64,000 nucleotides of DNA from Akebia trifoliata (taxonomy: Eukaryota > Streptophyta > Magnoliopsida > Ranunculales > Lardizabalaceae). Below, one piece after another: positions 9,901 through 20,988 of this stretch. Position numbers and translations under genes: made by a program. The notes under the pieces are model-generated. The model was not told the DNA's origin. It did not search any database and saw nothing but the letters and a program-made list of their open reading frames with translations. Positions within the stretch are counted from its first letter, which is position 1; every line of letters starts with the position of its first letter. Location: the NCBI GenBank assembly GCA_017979445.1, contig CM030708.1, forward strand, positions 33,732,721-33,796,720, read 5' to 3'.

Positions 9901-12443
9901 TTTGTAATATTTACTATTTTTACAAATGTTATTAGTACTTCTAGAATAATTTTTTTTCAAAAAAGAATATTTTTGTTGAATTTTACTATTAATTGAATTA
10001 TTTCCTCCAAAACCTTATACTTACACATGAATTTTTTTTATTACTTTTGGTCAATATTTACCACACACTAAAATATTTATTGAAATGAATAACGGTTTCC
10101 ACCACAATTTATACTTATATGTGTGTGTGTGTGTAGAAGGGGGGAGGGGGAAAGGGGGAGGACTCGTGGAAATGGAAATATGTCAAAATTTAACAATAAT
10201 GCCTAAGTACATAGATATCCAATCTCTTGAACATAGAGGACGGATTCCTTCTTCTCCAAGGAAATCCTAGATTTGTTGCCTTTCTCCTTTCCTCTTCCCC
10301 AGTTTAACCATTTTCCCGAATTCCTTTTCTTGGTGAGTAAGTTAGAATCAAACCCACGACTTCAAAATTGCATTGTGATATGTCAACCAATTGAACTATG
10401 GATCCAGACCATTCTCCTGTATCCTTTCTTTGGAGCAATGACAACAAAATGGCCAAAACTTGGTTTAGGCAGAAGTTGAATCCATCTTGTTCTTTTGATT
10501 CATCACACAAAGTGAACAAGACCTTTTCAACTACCTATCACAGAGGGTTGGTCATCTTTGCCTACTTTATTCATCAAGGGGGGGGGGGGGGGGGGGGGAT
10601 CTAACAATTTATATCCTTATTTTCATGTTTCCATCTCAAATCTTGGTTGACCCATTGGTAAAGAAGAAAGAATCATTTCTCCATTTGAGGGTTTAATTAT
10701 CATCTATGTATTAACTCAAGAATATCCTTACGATCTTAAATAAGTTGATCATTGATATTTACATAAGTTAGCCAATATATAAAGGTGGAAATTAATTTCC
10801 TACTTTGTCACTTGATCAACCACAAAGTTTGCAAAGAAAACTCCATCTCTTAGAAATTTGAAGGAATTTCCAAATAGGGTGTAGCTCTTTTCCCATCCAT
10901 CTGAACTATTCCATCTCGATGAAACCTTTCTCTTAGAAATGGGGCAGAATAGTCAACAACATAAATGCCCATAAATCAACATAAAAACAAAATATGAAAG
11001 GATAGGTGCTTTGTTGCACTCTGCAAATCACCGCAAGTTTTTGTTAAATGCTTGGTTGTCGTCCGTCAATTGCAAAGGACCACAAAGTTTTGCTTTCTCC
11101 CACAAATTCCATTAAGAAATCATGCAAAACTTTTCCACAAAAAAGACCGCAAATTTGTGTGTTTGAAAATTAACGACAATTTGCAAGCATACCAAGCAAG
11201 ATAATATTGTGTCCATCAACGAGTTATCCAGAAAATTTATAATAGCACAGAAATTGCAATCATATGTGCATGTTCAAAGAGTGGTTTTGTTTTTATTCGA
11301 CCATCCCCTTTGCTAAATCTTTGTTTTATTTTTTGGTGGGAGGATAGCAGTAATAATCTTATCCAATTACACATGAGCTATTTCTTTAGCATGTGAGGAC
11401 CAAACTTCCAAACACTATCACATTGAAAGTTCTACTGTCTTCTTAGATTTATCTATTTATTTTGGAAAAAAAAACTTTTAAGAGTTCTTTTAAATTTTAA
11501 TCATGAAACCCAAGGAGAAGAAAAGCAAATCATCTAAAAGAAACAATTGGCAGAGGATTATTATATCCCAAAAAGTAATGCAGCACATCTTGTATTTGGA
11601 TTGAAACATTTTCGAACTCATAGGCCATTGCAAATAAATATAAATATGCACATATATCAAAGTGCTGCAAATTACCTCCAACAAAGTATTTTGGCATTCC
11701 TCGGACACACGGGAAAGCAAACGTGATAACAACTCTCGTTGCCTCCATCCGGTAAAAATCCTTTGTCCTTGTATACGCTTCCTGCTTCTTATCTTTCGGC
11801 ACTCTGACCATCTTCGATGTTCAATAGACCTATAAAACTTCCCATAATAGAAACACAACAAATCCCCCATCTCTCTACTCTCCATAAATTTCTTCACTTG
11901 AACAAGATTCTTTCCAAAAATATAGAGACCAAGAAGAAAACTCTCCTGCTCAATATTGCTCCAAGTAGTACCCAAAGAACCAGGAACAGGGCAGCGGCCT
12001 TTGCCCATGTGCTTCTGCTCCATGTTAGAAGTCTCATGTTGTGGCAAAGATAAGTCCACATCCATCTGACTATCTCCTTTGGTGTTTTGAGATTCAACTG
12101 ACTCATTTGTAATAGATGCATCATTGGGATCAAGAAATTCCAGCATCTCATGTTTGATGTCATCGACTTTATCTTGGACCCACATAATTGGGATGGGTAA
12201 TCCTATTAGAAAAGAATGGGCAACATCATCTAGGTCTTCTGCATCGGATGAGTTCTTCACAAGTTTACAGTCAGATTCTGTTCTTATGGGTGGAATTTCA
12301 GCCTGATACTGATCCCCGACTCGAGGAAGTATCTGTGGATCTCCAAATATATCACTAACATGGGGAGAATCTGGAGAACTTAACTGATCAGCAGATGTGT
12401 CTTCAATGATTCCATCACAAGAGGGATCCTCAACTGAGTCCAT
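6986..12443 (-). CDS. ELM2/SANT-like nuclear protein (At2g47820/At1g09050 type), 802 aa
   Basis: Two coding exons: 12443-11676 (256 codons, donor GAG|GTAATT) and 8626-6986 (546 codons plus stop, acceptor TTTGCAG|GTCTCC), joined in phase 0. The ATG at 12443 sits directly after a splice acceptor (TTTGACAG), so a non-coding first exon lies further upstream. Residues 40-90 hold an ELM2-like stretch (RVGDQYQAEIPP, then GLPIPIMWV). Residues about 160-206 form a SANT/Myb-like helix set (TWSNIEQESFLLGLYIFGKN, then CFYYGKFYRS). The second exon begins with a conserved block that includes GIGKGKQDLTG and DLFWEAVWPRL. The rest is low-complexity, serine-rich and basic, as expected for a nuclear protein. 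Homologues are known only as uncharacterised or 'arginine-glutamic acid dipeptide repeat' proteins. By domain logic it probably acts in a chromatin complex, but no partner can be read from the sequence. Confidence 0.9.
8709..8818. repeat. short direct duplication in intron
   Basis: CAATATTCACTACACCAAAG and CAATATTTACCACATCAAAG, each followed by TAAACTATAGCTT, lie about 69 bp apart. They are in the 3.05-kb intron (8627-11675) of the SANT-like gene. Confidence 0.6.
10120..10162 (+). repeat. (TG)n followed by G-runs, possible G-quadruplex
   Basis: A TG dinucleotide run is followed by GGGGGGAGGGGGAAAGGGGG. This gives at least four G3 tracts with one- to three-base loops, enough for a quadruplex. 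It lies in the intron of the minus-strand gene, so the transcribed RNA carries the C-rich strand. Confidence 0.65.
10325..10405 (-). mobile_element. tRNA-derived SINE-like fragment
   Basis: Read on the minus strand it has an A-box-like TAGTTCAATTGGTTGA. About 30 bases later comes a B-box-like GTGGGTTTGATTC. There is no cloverleaf and no 3' processing end, so it is a SINE-type remnant and not a tRNA gene. Confidence 0.5.
10578..10598 (+). repeat. poly(G) run, 21 G
   Basis: An uninterrupted run of 21 G in the intron of the SANT-like gene. The true length is uncertain because such runs are often misread. Confidence 0.9.
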
Positions 12444-15320
12444 CTGTCAAACAGGCAATAGTGAAAACTATGAGGCCAATACTCGAAGTAGATTAAATAC
12501 ACCCCAAAGCAGGTAGAATAATTACTAAACAAATAGAAGCTGAAATAAGTTAGGCCCAAATTTTTTTCTTTTATTACTTCAAAGTTAATGTAAGCAAACC
12601 ATAGGTCAATCAAAACAAAATACAAGTTGCATTGAGTATAGACCACCTCTAATTGACAAATAATGAAGCAGAGAAATGAATTAATTAAATATAAGGAGCT
12701 GAGGTGACAGAAGAGAACAAATATATTTCCAGTTATCAAAGTACATCAAATGAAGGTTGTATCACGTAAATGCAATTCACATTCATGGAAGACAGGGAGA
12801 TGATTTGAATGCAACAGGTATTATCTTTGATAATTCAAGGCCTTTGGATTGTGCAGCAGCCCATCACACGGGAAATAAATGTAAAGCATTGTTACATATA
12901 AAGATGGGTTACCATTTTTACCCATCCTTGAGATGAGGGACAGAATACTAAATTATGAAGAACAAGCATGGTAAAATGTTGCAAGGATTCCATCTTTCAA
13001 TTTTGAGGATATGACACCCAAAAAGAAATTGTTTTTTAAGCTAATTCACAATGCCAATGGTGACATGAGAATAGAATGTGATTCCCTATGCCGTAGATAA
13101 CCATGGATCCATTGGTTTATAAGCATATATGAGACGGATAAAATTTTGTTTTGGACACCAGGTGCGGCATAACCACATAGATTTCCCATTGAGAGGCTAG
13201 TTAGATAAGACGTCATGTAGAGATAGTGGCAAACAATTTTTTTTTTTTTTTTTAAATGTAACAAATTCACCTACATCTACATGCATTGGCCATCTATCCT
13301 CATTTTTTTCCCATTTGCCATCATAGGAGATGTTAAGACACCAAACCTAGGCTTACTCAATCACCCATAGATAGCTGGCCAAACTAGGACTTTTCAAATA
13401 TATTTTGACCTTCCCTTCATACATTGCCAACCAAAAGGGCAAGGGCACTTCCCATCGTACAACCTAATAACTACCAAGATTATGATCCAAGTAGGCCAAA
13501 AAGACTAATAGTTTAGCATCTATCCAAAATAACTAAAATAAATGTTGCTTCAGAAGAAAATGAATACTGGGATGGTGTCATTGCGTTCAATGTTAAAGCA
13601 TTATAGAATGGTTTTCCTGTGAGTAAATGTTTCTACCTAGTTATGAGTATTGGAATACCAGCAATCATGACAACTAAAGGTGTGGTTCACAAAGTAATAT
13701 ATGCATTTCATACATAGAGCTGTTTAAACAGGAAAAACACCAAACACATAATGATTATTAGTGAGCTACCGTTACTAAGAAAAAGAGTAATTCCTACTTT
13801 TTATATGTTAAATCTTCATTAATCATTCTATAATATATTCAAGACTTAAAGAGAAACAAGCAGGAATTTTCTCATAAGCAACTCGTTTAGCCATACATTT
13901 GGTTATATAAGGGCGAAAAAAGTTCTTTCCTTCCATCAGAAAACCAAAACTAGGTCGACGATTTCAAAAGAAAGATGTATTAAAACTAGACACTACTTCA
14001 GTAAGAAAAATCCAACATCCCTCACTATACAAAGAGAGGGAGGGAATACTTGAAATAAAAAACCAATGACACTGACGAAAAGCATTGAAATAATAACCAG
14101 ATTTGGACAAACTACCCACCATTGAAAACAAACACATACAAACAGAATAGTCATCATGTTGGGGTTCGGGAATAAACTGGCAAAGAAAAAAAATCGAAAA
14201 ATATGATAAAAGCAGGGAAACAATCAGAAAAAATCATGAAAAAATCGAGCTAGGGTTCGTACCATGCAATTGTTCCTACAAGGTGTTGTTAATATAATCA
14301 AATACCATATTAAATTCCAATAATAAATCACCAATCTCAAAATTAATCACAATTAGTAACCTCAGGTCTACGACACAATTTATATTGTTCAAATTCAAAA
14401 TATAAAATAAATAAAGAACAATCATGTGTAAGTTAAGATTCATCAACTGATCAAAATCAGTTTTATCTTCATTTGTATCCTCATTATATAACATTTCATC
14501 GATAAAATTATAACCATCATCTTTATCAAGGCCATCTTCTCTTACTAATCCATCAAGGGGGCATCTTCTATTTTTTTTTTCGATTTAATCACAAGATCGT
14601 GATTTAATCGTGAAGTTCGTATAAGTCAAGACTTAATGAAAAATCGCGATTAAATCAGTGAAGGAAAATGTCACGATTTAATTGCGATTTTTTCAATAAG
14701 TTACAGATTTCGGTGACTATGACCAACAGAGCTTCAAATTCACAAACCCATAACAAAATAACAAACCCCAAATCCATGTTGGAATCCAAAACGAAGACCC
14801 CAAGTTACCCCACAGATACTCGTACCAATAAAGTGAAAATAACACAAAATTAAAAGAAACCCAACAAGTACATAGAATTATTGATCTCTAGATACCCAAA
14901 CACCAAATGATCTCAACACAACTAACAACATTTTAACCAAATAACCAGTCGAAACCGACAAAGCATCGTGAGCCCATCACTTATAACAAGAATTCCTATG
15001 TGATCTCATCAAATTCTACTTATTTACAATACTAAACATAGATTAAAAAACTAAGAGAACTACATTAAATCGTAGAATAAACAGAGATAAACATGCAGAA
15101 ACAAGTAAGTAAGAAGATATACTAAACTCAATAGAAGACTATAAAACATCAAAACCTACGTGAAAAAAGCAAGAATGGAAAATGGGTCTTGATGGTTATG
15201 TGTCGATCAACCTTGATTGTCGTATTTTTCAATGAAAAGAGAACTAAAACAGTAACATAAAACGAAGAACAACACTCATAGATAGAGAGATGTAGAGATA
15301 GAGGTTTACCATGTTTCTAA
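12444..15320 (-). other. 5' leader intron region of the SANT-like gene, first exon not fixed
   Basis: No protein-coding exon is seen. The intron ends at the acceptor before 12443. Candidate donors on the minus strand are ACATG|GTAAAC near 15313 and GCATG|GTACGA near 14263. The first lies just inside a CT-rich leader (15320-15480 read on the minus strand) that looks like a plant 5' untranslated region, so I prefer it. If the ATG at that first donor were used it would only add one methionine. Confidence 0.45.
14579..14700. repeat. inverted-repeat-rich tract (GATTTAATCGYG motifs)
   Basis: GATTTAATC and its complement occur repeatedly (GTGATTTAATCGTG, CGCGATTAAATC, CACGATTTAATTGCG). This suggests a small degraded foldback element inside the leader intron. 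I saw no clear ends. Confidence 0.35.
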
Positions 15321-15504
15321 AAAACTGAGTTTTTATGGCCGACAAATCAGAAATTGTAGGCACTTGTAGGCAAGTAAAAGAGAAGGAAGTCTAGGCGAAG
15401 ACAGAACAAAAAAAAAAGGAAAAAAAAAAAAAGAATAAAAGAAAACCAAGTCGTTTGCGAGAGAAAGAGAGAGATATAGAGAGAGAATTTGATAATAGGT
15501 ACAA

Positions 15505-15664
15505 TGACGTTGGACACTCTGTGTCCATCAAACTACTGGGATGTTGTAAAAAGGGAAAGACGGATCTTCGAGTGTTCGAATAGGTTTTCGACAGATTTGT
15601 TTTATAGGGACACAGTGGGCTTATCTTGCCATATGAGTACAACGTTGGACACTAGGTGTCTAAC
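15505..15664. promoter_or_regulatory. two copies of an ACGT-containing hairpin upstream of the SANT-like gene
   Basis: TGACGTTGGACACTCTGTGTCC at about 15506 and ACGTTGGACACTAGGTGTC at about 15643 are direct repeats 131-134 bp apart. Each forms a hairpin (GGACAC / GTGTCC or GTGTCT). Each contains an ACGT core, the binding core of plant bZIP factors. They lie just upstream of, or in, the CT-rich leader of the minus-strand gene. A regulatory role is inferred only. Confidence 0.4.
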
Positions 15665-15739
15665 GACGCTTTACATTAAAAAAATTCTTTTGTTACAACC
15701 AGGTTTGGAACGTGAGGAAGCGACCACGGGTTCGTAATC

Positions 15740-17400
15740 GGGCTGTTTTAATTAATTAAATGTCCATATTACCCTTACTATTTTTAGGACCTTTTTAACC
15801 TCAAACAACGTGAGAGGGAAAAACAATGGTTTCTAATTTGGATTTCCTTATGGATTGTGGATCATACTCACATCTCAAACATTTGCTTGATGGAGAGGAA
15901 AATATTTTCCTTATTTTTATTATTTTGATAATTATGTAAATTATACCAATTATTTTAATTAAATGATCAAACTATGGATGTTATTTTTATTTTATAGTGA
16001 TTTAAACCGACCCCTCCACGTCCTCGTAGATATTTAACACATCTCTATGTTTTCAAACCCACCCCATGCCTTTAACCTTGATTTTAGGGGTGGATTTACA
16101 CTAAGGCAAATGGGAGCACTTGCCCACACAAAAAAAAATTAAAAATTAAAAATGATTTTATATTACTACGACTAAGAACAATGATGGAAAAAAAATCCGT
16201 CGTTATTGTCCCTAATTTTGTTTTAATTGTCCCCACATTAATAAAATAAAATCACTTAAATGCTTTTAACTTCCTTTTCTAATAGGTATTTAAGTCATTT
16301 TATTTAGTCTCTAACAGAAGACGTATGCCAAGTGGCAATTTAGTCCTTTTTAGTCTCTGAGAGATACCTTCACCCCTTGTTTTTAAATTGACATGCCATT
16401 GACCTCGATCTCTTCTTCAATACTAAGTAATTAGATAAAACCTCCTTCATGTTTTGATAAATATTTGAAAAACGCATGAGTTTTCAAAATGATGACATAC
16501 CCTTGCTTCAGCTCTCGTGTGAAATATTCATTTTTAAGATATAATTATAGAGCAAACATATCTGTTGCATATATTATAAAAACTTACTTTATGAAGCTTA
16601 TTACTCAGCTAACCTTTATTTCTAAAAAATAGACTACCTTGAAATATTACTAATGATTGTTAGACTCACGTGAATTTTCTAATTAGCAATCCCACACAAC
16701 AATCTTCTAGATCTCATGGAAAAACTCAGATTAAACATTAAAATCTTTTTTGAACTTGTTTTCAAAGTGTTAAAAATGGATGGCTACCGAACTCTCAATT
16801 TTAAAATTGAAATTTAACGATGAAAATTAATTATTTTTCTTTCTTTCAATAATTGTTACAATTATGTCATGTATGGCCTTGTGACAACAGACCACGTTTT
16901 TGGATGCCAATAATGGATGTGTGAAATTTTCCTTACTCAATAATGAAATTGTTTTTCTTTCTTAATAAATCTCATGGTATGACCCACATTTTTTTAATGC
17001 TACTACCTATGTTATCCCAAACATGAATGGGTATGTGATTAAAAAAAACAAAGGGTATTATAAGTATTTAATCGTTAAAATTGACATTGATCCCACTTAA
17101 GGTTCGTGGAGTAACAAATTTGGTAAAATAAGAGAGTTTTTATAATAAAAATGGGACAAATGGGTTTGTCCGATAAAACTCTATTTTTTCAATGTATTTT
17201 ATATAACAAAATATCGATAATGATACAATGTACCGATTTTAGGAAACCGATGTATCAAAACGATACAAGATTTTAAACATTGCTCAAGACCACATAAGCA
17301 TAGCTTGAGATTTGATTATTTTTATAAAATCATGGGACATTCCAATTGTTGAAAAAATGGATAACTAGTATTGGAGTTTGTCCATACCACGTCAAAATGT
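15740..17400. other. intergenic between divergent genes, no gene
   Basis: AT-rich DNA between the head-to-head SANT-like gene and CBP80. Near 16085-16125 is AGGGGTGGATTTACACTAAG, then GCACTTGCCCAC. A related pattern (AGGGGTGAAGCTAGGATTTT, then GGGGGCAAGTGCCCC) occurs in a cyclin H intron at about 53293-53475, so both may be remnants of one repeat. Nothing else is recognised. Confidence 0.4.
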
Positions 17401-17798
17401 TCAAGAAGGCAACCTATATTTTTATTTTTATTTAAGTCATGGAGGCATAACAAATTATTCCCATCATCTAAAGAGCCATTCTTTATTGTAACAAACCAAT
17501 CATACGAGAAATCTACTTATTTTTACCAATAAACCCAATTATGTGAAGTTGACGGGAAATAAAAAGGTAATTTGAAGATTTCAAAAACATTATAACGAGA
17601 AATGAGGTTTAAGGACTATTAAGATGCTGCTCAGAACTTAGGGATTATTTAGGAAAAAGTCCCTCTTTCAGAGTCTTTTAAGTAATTTTTCCGTGTTTTT
17701 ATTTTAGTCAATGAAGGTGTAACAAAATATTTTCATCATTTATAGAGCACATTTTTATTGTAACACACCAAATTATATGAGGCTATCTGCTTATTTTC

Positions 17799-18373
17799 AT
17801 CAACACACCTCGTTCATTTTTTACCACGTAATTCTATCCCAATTACGAATGTCAAATAATCTATTCCAATTCAATTCTTAAGGTACCTAGAATCAAAACC
17901 ACTGTATTATTTTTATTACAATTCTTATTATTTTGATTTTGATTTTAAAATAAATGGAATCAGAATCATTCCCTCAATTCTAACTCATCGAAAGCCAATG
18001 AAAAAAAAATACATCAAATGATAATAGAATTTCATACTCTTTATAGTAAAACGTAGTGCGGTAATGTAAGTTTTCGAGGCATCAACACGTCTCGTTCATT
18101 TTTTACCCCGTAGTTCTATCCTAATTACAGATGTCAAATAAACTATTCCAATTCAATTCTTAAGATAACGAGAATCAGAATCATTGTATTATTTTTATTA
18201 CAATTCTTATTATTTTGATTTTGATTTTAAAATAAATGAAATTGGAATTACCAAGAATTGTTCCCTCGATTCGAACTCACAGGAATCCAATGAAACAAAA
18301 ATACATTAAATGATAATAGAATTTCATACTCTTTATGGTAAAAACGTAATGTGGTAATGTAAGTTCTCGAGGC
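17799..18373. repeat. tandem duplication of ~282 bp upstream of CBP80
   Basis: Unit 1 starts at 17799 and unit 2 at 18081, both with ATCAACAC, then CTCGTTCATTTTTTACC. Both keep TGATAATAGAATTTCATACT and end GTAATGTAAGTT-CTCGAGGC-like. Two looser copies of the preceding stretch (about 17412-17530 and 17694-17798) suggest an older, longer tandem array. Unit 2 ends about 330 bp before the CBP80 ATG, so it probably abuts the promoter. Confidence 0.8.
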
Positions 18374-18546
18374 CTCATTGTGCTTAGTTGGTAATTTTGA
18401 TGCATAAACCGGTCGGATCCGAACCTTTACCCGGGTCACCACTCCCCGCGCAAACCCGATTTCGTGCCCTATCTGCCATTCTGTCCGTCCCTTCTGAAAC
18501 GTTCGGGAAAAACCCTCGCAAATCTCATATTCTCTCCCGCGAAGGC

Positions 18547-18569
18547 AAACCCTAAACCTAAAACCCTAA
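18547..18569 (+). promoter_or_regulatory. two telo boxes in CBP80 leader
   Basis: AAACCCTAA occurs at 18547-18555 and again at 18561-18569, about 140-160 bp before the start codon. Telo boxes are known in leaders and promoters of plant genes for translation and growth. The position fits a core promoter or 5' leader. Confidence 0.55.
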
Positions 18570-18704
18570 TAAATCCTATCTCCTCTCTCTATATCTTTAA
18601 TTATCATCCTTTTAATCTTGTTTTGTGTTTTAGTTCTCCAGCAAAAATCCCATATTTTTTGTTTTTTGTTCTCAAATTTCGTGTATTTTAGGGTTTTGTG
18701 AGCG

Positions 18705-20930
18705 ATGAGCAGTTGGCGAGCTCTTCTTATCAGAATCGGTGATAAATGCGCTGAATATGGTGGAATCACCGATTTCAAGGAACAAATTGTCAGTTTTTCT
18801 TCACTTTTAATTTGCTCAACATCATTTACTTCTGTTACAGACTTACAGTGTTAGAATCTCTCAAAATTTTCCTATAAATCGCAGGATATTTGCTACAGCG
18901 TACTATGGCGCGAGATGGAACACTATGAAGACGACGTCTTACATGTAAGCACAACCCTCTCTCTGGATTATTATTATTATTTTTTTTGATTTTTAATTCA
19001 AATAATTTCGTTAATTATTTGTTTCGTTGTGCTTACTTTTGTTCAATTTGCATTCGTGCAGTTCATTCTTGAATGTGCTGAACAATTGCCTCACAAGGTT
19101 CCTTTCTATGGGACACTGGTAGTGTAAATTTACACCCTTTCTTCTTCCTTAGTTCCCCCCTTTTTTTGTCTGTTTTTAATTATTCGTATATTGTTTTAAT
19201 TTTCTTTGGTTACAGATTGGTTTGTTGAACTTGGAAAGTGAGGATTTTGCTAAAAGGGTCGTGGAGATTACTCATACCAATTTGCAGGTGAGCATGTTAT
19301 GGGTTTTGATAGCAAATTATAATCTTTGGGTTGTTTTCATCATCGAGTACTGTGTTTTGTTGAATTATATTTAGTTTTGTAAACCATGCCATAGAACATA
19401 AACGAGTAATACAAACACTTGATCTGTATCCTCTAGTTGTTCTATGTTTTTGTACCAGGCTGGATTTCATTTGATTGGTAGGCATTTTCTTGTTGGATTG
19501 TATCGAAAAGATTGCTTAGAAATCACATTCGTAACCCTTGGATTGTCAAAAACACGGTGTACGCTATGAAATCTAATCTGTAAAATATTATAAGTAGATA
19601 GGAATTATCCGAGCCTTACTTATGCAATTAGGTTAAGGTGAGTGAAAGAATACATGCATAGCGCAATAGGCTAATGGAAAGTACGGAAGTATTCCATCGA
19701 CATTCATATATAGGTCATCATCATAATCATGGTTCAAAATCTTGTTTTGTTACGGCCGAAATGGTTCGGGTTTTCAGCATTGAAAGGCGAAACAAGCTTG
19801 AAGAGACATGATCTTCCCAGAAAGACCGAGCCTTTTAGACAACAACCCCATGTTTTGCTAAATATTTGAGATAACCGTGTTTTCAAACTCATGACACGCC
19901 CTTTGACCACGGTCTCCAATGAAATATGAATTTTTAATGAAATGTTCCAATTGTTTCGGTTTTTGAAAATATCGAAACGAGATTTTAAACATTGATCATA
20001 ATATGTATAGAATCCAAGTGTTACACTGATCAATGTAGATACAAAATATTTTGGCAAAAAAAGTAAGTAAAAAATTATACTTTCATCAATCTCATTTTGT
20101 CGATATCAAATTATATGAGTGACATCCTATACTATCCACGTGAAATAAATATGCTTGCTATTCAAATATTATGAACACTACTGTCATCCTGGTTGTTTTG
20201 ATCTCATTTCTTCTTAATAAGTGTCTATTTTTGTTACCATTCAATTTTTTAGTAATTCATATGAGTTTCATAAACAAATGTATGGGAATTATATGTCCAA
20301 TGTAAAGGAAGCATATTTTGTGATAATAATGGTTTGAGAGGGAACACACTCTTGCTAACCATTTCGGATTTCCATTTTTTTTTTTTGGGGAAGGATTTTA
20401 TGTGATCACCTATTGATCAAGGGCTATATGGGATTGATAGGCTTAGAAAAGTAGTAGTTTATTTGCTCCAACTTTTTCATAGACCCTTACATTGAATGCA
20501 ATGCTTGTTGTATAGGAACTCATAATTTTATGCATCTGTTGAATTTTCAGGATGCTTTAGATTCAGAAAATTGCGACAGGATTCGAATTTTGATGCGGTT
20601 TTTGACAGTGTTGGTACGTAATGGGAGTCACTCTTACTACTTTGTCTTTTACTATTCAGCAAGTTATTCAAACTTGCAAGGCTCCCAAGCATGGTTTAAT
20701 AATTTGCTGAGACAAAATGACTTGGGGAATTCATCCTAGTCTCAAAGGCAACTGGGCAAGATACTTAATGTAAATGTCCATGACATTCACTTGTTTGAGA
20801 TGACACATCCAAAATTTTGAAAATCTCGGCCGAGTTAATAAAACCCGTCCAAGATTAATTATTGATTTCATTGTTTATTATCTACATGGAAATATGATTT
20901 TGTAACTGAGCATCTTCTAATCCACCTTAT

Positions 20931-20988
<58 letters not shown>

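Noticed and set aside
14276..14494. Asp/Asn-rich minus-strand frame, possibly a transposase tail
   Set aside because: Only a vague resemblance to acidic tails of hAT-type proteins. No transposase motifs nearby, and AT-rich composition explains it.
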